Assembly: GCF_030687535.1 (NCBI RefSeq) | Contig: NZ_CP117437.1 | Span: forward strand, 3,245,501 to 3,309,500 | Source: Pseudomonas sp. FP2335 | GTDB lineage: Bacteria > Pseudomonadota > Gammaproteobacteria > Pseudomonadales > Pseudomonadaceae | Direction: 5' to 3' | Length of the DNA: 64,000 nucleotides | In this document: positions 59,895 to 64,000 of the stretch, piece by piece | Layout: each line of letters starts with the position of its first letter | How positions within the stretch are numbered: the stretch's first letter is position 1 | The notes under the pieces: model-generated | Databases searched by the model: none | What the model saw: the letters and a program-made list of their open reading frames with translations, nothing else | Told to the model about the DNA's origin: nothing | Program-made: the position numbers and the translations under genes

Positions 59895-61205
59895 ATGCTC
59901 AGATGGTGCTCGCGTTCGATTTTCCTGCAAGTCGTGATTGGCCTGATGCTCGGCGTCATATGCGGCTTGGCCCTTCCCGAATTCTCCACACAACTCAAAC
60001 CCCTGGGTGACGGCTTTATCAAGCTGATCAAAATGCTGATTGGCCTGATCGTGTTCTGCGTGGTGGTCAGCGGCATTTCCGGTGCAGGCGACTTGAAGAA
60101 AGTCGGGCGCATCGGCCTCAAGTCGGTGATCTACTTTGAAATCCTCACCACCGTCGCCCTGGTGATCGGCCTGGTCATGGCCTTCAGCACCGGGATCGGC
60201 ACCGGCGCCAATATCCACCTTGAGCAGTTGTCCTCCGCTGGCCTCAATGAACTGGCCGACAAAGGCCAGCACATCAAAGGCACCAGCCAGTTCCTGATGG
60301 ACCTGATCCCCAACTCGGTAATCGGCGCCTTCGCCGACAACAACGTTCTGCAAGTGCTGCTGTTCTCGGTGCTGTTCGGCAGCGCGCTAAACCTGGTGGG
60401 TGAGGCGGCTTCCGGCATCTCGCGCCTGATCAACGAACTGAGCCATGTGATCTTCCGCATCATGGGCATGATCGTGCGCCTGGCGCCAATCGGTGTATTT
60501 GGCGCGATCGCCTTCACCACCAGCACCTACGGCCTCGATTCGCTGCAACACCTGGGCAGCCTGGTCGGCCTGTTCTACCTGACCTGCTTCGCCTTCGTCG
60601 GGCTGATCCTCGGCCTGGTAATGCGTCTGTCCGGCCTGCGTATGTTGCCGCTGCTCAAGTACCTGCGCGAAGAACTGCTGATCGTGATGGGTACCGCTTC
60701 GTCCGACGCGGTGCTGCCACAGATCATGCGCAAACTCGAGCACCTGGGCATCGGCAGCTCGACCGTCGGCCTGGTGATTCCGACGGGGTATTCGTTCAAC
60801 CTCGACGGTTTCTCGATCTACCTGACCCTGGCCATCGTGTTTATCGCCAACGCCACCGGCACGCCACTGTCGATGACCGACTTGCTGACCATCCTGCTGG
60901 TGTCGCTGATCACCTCCAAGGGCGCCCACGGCATCCCGGGCTCGGCCCTGGTGATCCTGGCGGCGACACTCACGGCGATCCCGGCGATTCCGGTGGTGGG
61001 CTTGGTGCTGGTGCTGGCGGTGGATTGGTTCATGGGCATCGGTCGCGCATTGACCAACCTGATCGGCAACTGCGTCGCTACCGTAGCCATCGCCCGCTGG
61101 GAAAAAGACATCGACATCCAGCGCGCCAATAAAGTACTCGAAGGCCAGCACGGTTATACCTTCCAGGCCAAGAAGCCGGTACTGCCGGCGCATCAGGAGT
61201 TCTGA
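59895..61205 (+). CDS. dctA: C4-dicarboxylate/cation symporter (DctA family)
   Basis: A 436-residue secondary transporter of the DAACS (glutamate/aspartate/dicarboxylate) family. Landmarks: Phe-Ile-Lys-Leu-Ile-Lys-Met-Leu-Ile near residue 44, the serine-rich-type Gly-Thr-Ala-Ser-Ser-Asp-Ala-Val-Leu-Pro near 265, and Gly-Tyr-Ser-Phe-Asn-Leu-Asp-Gly near 300 (substrate and sodium sites). It takes up succinate, fumarate, malate or similar. It is followed by a long REP dyad and two FCD/GntR regulators. Confidence 0.9.
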   Translation: MLRWCSRSIFLQVVIGLMLGVICGLALPEFSTQLKPLGDGFIKLIKMLIGLIVFCVVVSGISGAGDLKKVGRIGLKSVIYFEILTTVALVIGLVMAFSTGIGTGANIHLEQLSSAGLNELADKGQHIKGTSQFLMDLIPNSVIGAFADNNVLQVLLFSVLFGSALNLVGEAASGISRLINELSHVIFRIMGMIVRLAPIGVFGAIAFTTSTYGLDSLQHLGSLVGLFYLTCFAFVGLILGLVMRLSGLRMLPLLKYLREELLIVMGTASSDAVLPQIMRKLEHLGIGSSTVGLVIPTGYSFNLDGFSIYLTLAIVFIANATGTPLSMTDLLTILLVSLITSKGAHGIPGSALVILAATLTAIPAIPVVGLVLVLAVDWFMGIGRALTNLIGNCVATVAIARWEKDIDIQRANKVLEGQHGYTFQAKKPVLPAHQEF

Positions 61206-61232
61206 GGTATTCCTGAGGACAACACAGACCAA

Positions 61233-61321
61233 TGTGGGAGCTGGCTTGCCTGCGATAGCGGTGTATCAGTAAAGAATTATTTGACTGACACACCGCTATC
61301 GCAGGCAAGCCAGCTCCCACA
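61233..61321. repeat. REP doublet with perfect 32-bp inverted arms
   Basis: Arms 61233-61264 and 61290-61321 are exact reverse complements over 32 bp (starting TGTGGGAGCTGGCTTGCCTG), with a 25-bp loop that itself contains ATCAGT...ACTGA. It fills most of the gap between dctA and the GntR gene. Confidence 0.85.
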
Positions 61322-61374
61322 CTAGATCTTCACTGGATTCATTACCGTATTTGCAACATAAAGGAGAGGTAGAC

Positions 61375-62076
61375 GTGATAAGCACCTCAACCGTCGTCAA
61401 TTCAGTGGTAGAAAAACTCCGCGCCGCCCTGGCGCGGGGTCAGTGGCGCCGGGGCGAAATGCTGCCCGGCCAACGCGAACTGGCGGAACAGATGGGCATC
61501 AGCCGCCCGAGCCTGCGCGAAGCGGTGATCGTGCTGGAAACCCTTGGCCTGGTGCGCTCGATGCCCGGAAAGGGCGTGGTCGTGCTCGAAACCGATGTCA
61601 GCGAACCCCAGACCAACGACGCGGTGGCCGACGCCAGCCTCGAAGACATCCTGCAACTGCGCTACACCCTGGAGCCCTTCGTCGTGGGCCTGGTCGCCCA
61701 GTCCATCAGCAGCAAGGAAGTCGGCCAACTGCGCCTGACCCTGATGGACATGCGCGAAGCCCTCGACGCCGAAGACGCCGAGGCCGGCATGAATGCCTAT
61801 ATCGGCTTTCACGAAGAACTGTTCGCCCTGACCTCCAACCCGATCTTCCAGAACGTGGTGCAGCAGACCCGCAACGCCCTCAAGCTAAGCGCGCAGGTAC
61901 TGCGCAACTCGCCGGAACACCTGGCCGAACGCCTGCGCGAAAACGAAGCCGTGGTGCGCGCCATCCGCAACAAGAACAGCGCCCTGGCCAGTGCCGAAAT
62001 GCGTCGGCACATCCTTCAGGAAGGCCTGCGCATGGGCATTCGCTTGAACATCCCGGATGACCATCTGGGCAGCTGA
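61375..62076 (+). CDS. FadR-type (FCD) GntR transcriptional regulator
   Basis: A 233-residue regulator; the GTG at 61375 lies 8 bases after AAGGAG, better than the TTG at 61351. The winged helix (about 5-70) has Met-Gly-Ile-Ser-Arg-Pro-Ser-Leu-Arg-Glu-Ala; the FCD ligand domain (about 90-225) contains a Glu-Asp-Ile-Leu-Gln-Leu-Arg motif and His ligands near 137 (Phe-His-Glu-Glu) and 208. Members respond to carboxylates. It probably controls dctA or a linked dicarboxylate pathway. Confidence 0.9.
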   Translation: MISTSTVVNSVVEKLRAALARGQWRRGEMLPGQRELAEQMGISRPSLREAVIVLETLGLVRSMPGKGVVVLETDVSEPQTNDAVADASLEDILQLRYTLEPFVVGLVAQSISSKEVGQLRLTLMDMREALDAEDAEAGMNAYIGFHEELFALTSNPIFQNVVQQTRNALKLSAQVLRNSPEHLAERLRENEAVVRAIRNKNSALASAEMRRHILQEGLRMGIRLNIPDDHLGS

Positions 62077-62093
62077 TTTTTTGGAGACCGGCC

Positions 62094-62780
62094 ATGACCG
62101 CTTATGCGTTGCAACGCGACCCTATCTTCCCAGCCCTGCGCTTGATCGCCGGTAAAAAGCCCTCGGTGGACGACATCTACCCGCGCCTGTTCGACGCCAT
62201 CCTCGAACAGCGCATCGCGCCGGCCAGCCGTTTCACCGAAGAGAGCCTGGGCGAGACCTTTGGCGTGAGCCGCAGCGTGATTCGTCGGGTCCTGGCGAAA
62301 CTGTCCCATCAACAAGTGATCATCCTGCGCCCCAACCAGCGTGCCCAGGTGGCCGCACCGGATGCGCAGCAAACCCGGCAGATCCTCGAAGCCCGGCGCC
62401 TGACGGAAATCACCGTGGTGCAACTGGCCTGCGTGCATGCGACACCCACACAAGTGCGCCAGTTACGCGAACTGATCGCCCGCGAGCGCGAATGCATCGA
62501 GCGCGATCAACGTGGCCCGGCCATTCGTTTGTCCGGGGAGTTTCATCTGCAACTGGCGGCGATGGCGCGTAATGCCCCGCTGGCGCAGTTTCTCAACAGC
62601 CTGGTGCCGCTGACATCGTTGGTCATTGCCCAATATGAAGCGAAAGCCTGCACCTACTGTGCATGGCAAGAACATGTGGCGATTGTGGATGCGCTGGAGC
62701 AACGGGACGCCGCCGCCGCCGTGAGCCTGATGACCCAGCACCTGGATCACCTGGAATCCAAATTACTCAAACACCACTGA
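62094..62780 (+). CDS. FCD-domain GntR regulator (second copy)
   Basis: A 228-residue regulator with an N-terminal winged helix (Gly-Val-Ser-Arg-Ser-Val-Ile-Arg-Arg-Val near residue 60) and an FCD domain (about 95-225) with Phe-His-Leu-Gln near 148 and a C-terminal His. It is only distantly like the first regulator. It starts 17 bp after it behind a GGAG site, so both are in one operon. A GntR pair next to a dicarboxylate carrier suggests control of uptake or a linked catabolic path. Confidence 0.88.
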   Translation: MTAYALQRDPIFPALRLIAGKKPSVDDIYPRLFDAILEQRIAPASRFTEESLGETFGVSRSVIRRVLAKLSHQQVIILRPNQRAQVAAPDAQQTRQILEARRLTEITVVQLACVHATPTQVRQLRELIARERECIERDQRGPAIRLSGEFHLQLAAMARNAPLAQFLNSLVPLTSLVIAQYEAKACTYCAWQEHVAIVDALEQRDAAAAVSLMTQHLDHLESKLLKHH

Positions 62781-62805
62781 TCCCCCTGACAAATGGAGAT
62801 CAAAA

Positions 62806-62894
62806 TGTGGGAGCTGGCTTGCCTGCGATAGCGGAGGGTCAGCCAACACATCTGCAACTGATACACCGCTATCGCAGGCAAGCCAGCTCCCACA
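62806..62894. repeat. REP doublet with 29-bp inverted arms
   Basis: Arms 62806-62834 and 62866-62894 are exact reverse complements over 29 bp, the same family as the doublet at 61233. It is between the second GntR gene and the bidirectional terminator. Confidence 0.85.
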
Positions 62895-62921
62895 GTGATC
62901 GCATTCCAATTCAAGTAAAAA

Positions 62922-62949
62922 AGCCCCCGTATCTTGCGATACGGGGGCT
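62922..62949. terminator. Bidirectional intrinsic terminator
   Basis: AGCCCCCGTATC (62922-62933), loop TTGC, GATACGGGGGCT (62938-62949) form a perfect 12-bp stem. A-runs on the left and T-runs on the right provide U-tracts on both strands, ending the GntR operon and the glutamate dehydrogenase gene. Confidence 0.9.
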
Positions 62950-62976
62950 TTTGTTTTCAGCGTCAGATCAAGCCGG

Positions 62977-64000
62977 TTACAACACCGACTGACCACTCAA
63001 CGCCAGGTCCAGCAACTCGCGGTTGGCCACTGCATACATGGCGTAGTCCGTGCCAACGGCAGCACGAATCTCCACCATCATCGCCACCCAACGCTCTGCC
63101 ATGTCCTTGTGCTGCTCAAGCCACAGGGCCACGCGGGCTTCCATGTCTTGTGGCGCGTCGGCCATTTGCAGTACCGAAATGGTGATCGCCCGTTGCTGCC
63201 AGTCCACATCGTCGCGGAACGCTTCGCGGGCCTGGGCCTGCCAGTTGTTGGCCACCGGCAAGTCGCTGATCTGCTGCAGGTACCACGGCAAGTCCAGGGC
63301 GCTGCCAACGGCGAAGTAGGCCTTGGCCACTTCGGCGGCGTCATGCCCGGTCACGTCGGCGGCTTCGATGATCGGCAGCAAGGTGTACAGGTGGGTAGTG
63401 CCTGCAACCATGCGCGCCAACAACTCAGGCACGCCAGCTTCGGTGTAAGCCTGGTAGCGGGTCTGCCAGCCTTCGCGGGTCGGGCCTTCCAGCAGTTCGT
63501 CGAGCTTGAGGCCCAGCGCCGCCAGGTGCGGACCGAAGTGCGCGGTGTCACGACCAGCGTCCTGTTCGTTGCGACGGCTGCGCAGGAACCAGCGCGTGGC
63601 GCGGCGCCCCAGACGCATCAGCTCGTCCATCAGCTCCAGTTGCACGTCAGCGGAAACCTGATGATCCAGGGCTTCAATCTGGCGGAACCAGTGCGGGAGG
63701 TGGAAGATGTCGCGCACGATCACATAAGCGCCGGCCACGTTCGCCGGGCTCATGCCGGTCGACTCTTTGAGTCGTTGAACGAAGGTGATGCCCATGTGGT
63801 TGACCAGGTCGTTGGCGATCTGGGTGCTGACGATCTCGCGCTTGAGGCGGTGACGACGCATGGCCTCGCCGAACTTGGCCACCAGGCTCGGCGGGAACGC
63901 AGTCTCCATGTCACGGGTCAGGTACTCGTCATCCGGCACCTGGGACTTGAGCAACGCTTCCTTGAGGTCGATCTTGCTGTACGAGATCAGTACCGACAGC
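62977..64000 (-). CDS. gdhB: NAD-specific glutamate dehydrogenase, large (180-kDa) type, C-terminal part
   Basis: The frame is open to the right edge and the upstream codons continue the protein (Leu-Ser-Val-Leu-Ile-Ser-Tyr-Ser-Lys-Ile-Asp), so the gene begins outside the window. The 340 visible residues are the helical C-terminal region of the very large NAD-dependent glutamate dehydrogenases: Thr-Ala-Phe-Pro-Pro, Arg-His-Arg-Leu-Lys-Arg-Glu-Ile-Val and Leu-Pro-Trp-Tyr-Leu-Gln-Gln-Ile. The enzyme oxidises glutamate to 2-oxoglutarate and ammonia during growth on amino acids. It terminates at the bidirectional hairpin just downstream. Confidence 0.92.
   Translation of the reverse strand, partial: LSVLISYSKIDLKEALLKSQVPDDEYLTRDMETAFPPSLVAKFGEAMRRHRLKREIVSTQIANDLVNHMGITFVQRLKESTGMSPANVAGAYVIVRDIFHLPHWFRQIEALDHQVSADVQLELMDELMRLGRRATRWFLRSRRNEQDAGRDTAHFGPHLAALGLKLDELLEGPTREGWQTRYQAYTEAGVPELLARMVAGTTHLYTLLPIIEAADVTGHDAAEVAKAYFAVGSALDLPWYLQQISDLPVANNWQAQAREAFRDDVDWQQRAITISVLQMADAPQDMEARVALWLEQHKDMAERWVAMMVEIRAAVGTDYAMYAVANRELLDLALSGQSVL

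Overview
The window is chromosomal DNA from a gamma-proteobacterium, almost certainly a Pseudomonas of the fluorescens group. This rests on gene content (AmpR/AmpC pair, MiaE, AcnB, the large NAD-glutamate dehydrogenase, VgrG with a PldB-type lipase, many MFS carriers and one-component regulators), high GC with C/G-rich third positions, and REP palindromes of the TGTGGGAG...GCTTGC type between genes. No rRNA, tRNA, CRISPR array, prophage or insertion sequence was seen. Genes on both strands are densely packed, mostly as single genes or short operons.

Layout. 0-6 kb: a truncated unknown gene, a secreted protein of unknown function, a membrane-anchored ClpP-like protease, a decayed HIT/NUDIX gene pair and a chemoreceptor. 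6-12 kb (minus strand): a three-gene type VI secretion unit in translationally coupled order VgrG, phospholipase D effector (Tle5 type), Sel1-repeat lipoprotein (predicted immunity protein). 12-25 kb: a UvdE-type endonuclease with a small kinase, a MarR-GNAT fusion with a tandem operator, a hexuronate-type MFS carrier, ProP, two cyclic-di-GMP proteins and an AraC/Fsr efflux pair. 24-29 kb: a compact island of a Gfo/Idh/MocA dehydrogenase, a LacI-type regulator, an SDR, a PhyH-type dioxygenase and an orphan sugar/inositol-binding protein, with an unusual four-copy 11-bp-period repeat between the divergent genes. 29-39 kb: small membrane proteins with an XRE regulator, an amidase, a CPBP protease, a MocR/EamA pair, YceI, a thioesterase and a dienelactone hydrolase. 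39-48 kb: DUF2252, AmpR/AmpC, MipA/OmpV, an RstAB-like two-component system, an MFS carrier, MiaE and a tandem universal stress protein preceded by a perfect Anr/FNR box. 49-64 kb: acnB with a long structured leader, SulP and serine/threonine-type transporters, a possible threonine-codon attenuator before an isochorismatase-family gene, a 2-hydroxyacid dehydrogenase, a phosphotransferase/SDR pair, Tag glycosylase, DctA, two FCD-type GntR regulators and the 3' end of the NAD-glutamate dehydrogenase gene.

The most interesting points are (i) a nested-stem element of about 140 nt upstream of acnB that looks like a structured RNA, (ii) the Gfo/LacI/SDR/PhyH/binding-protein island, which looks like an undescribed catabolic module for an inositol-like or O-methylated polyol, (iii) the Thr-rich leader ORF followed by an intrinsic terminator, and (iv) several strong operator candidates (MarR, LacI, XRE, MocR, Anr) at divergent promoters. 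All functional statements are sequence-reading inferences; no database search was run.
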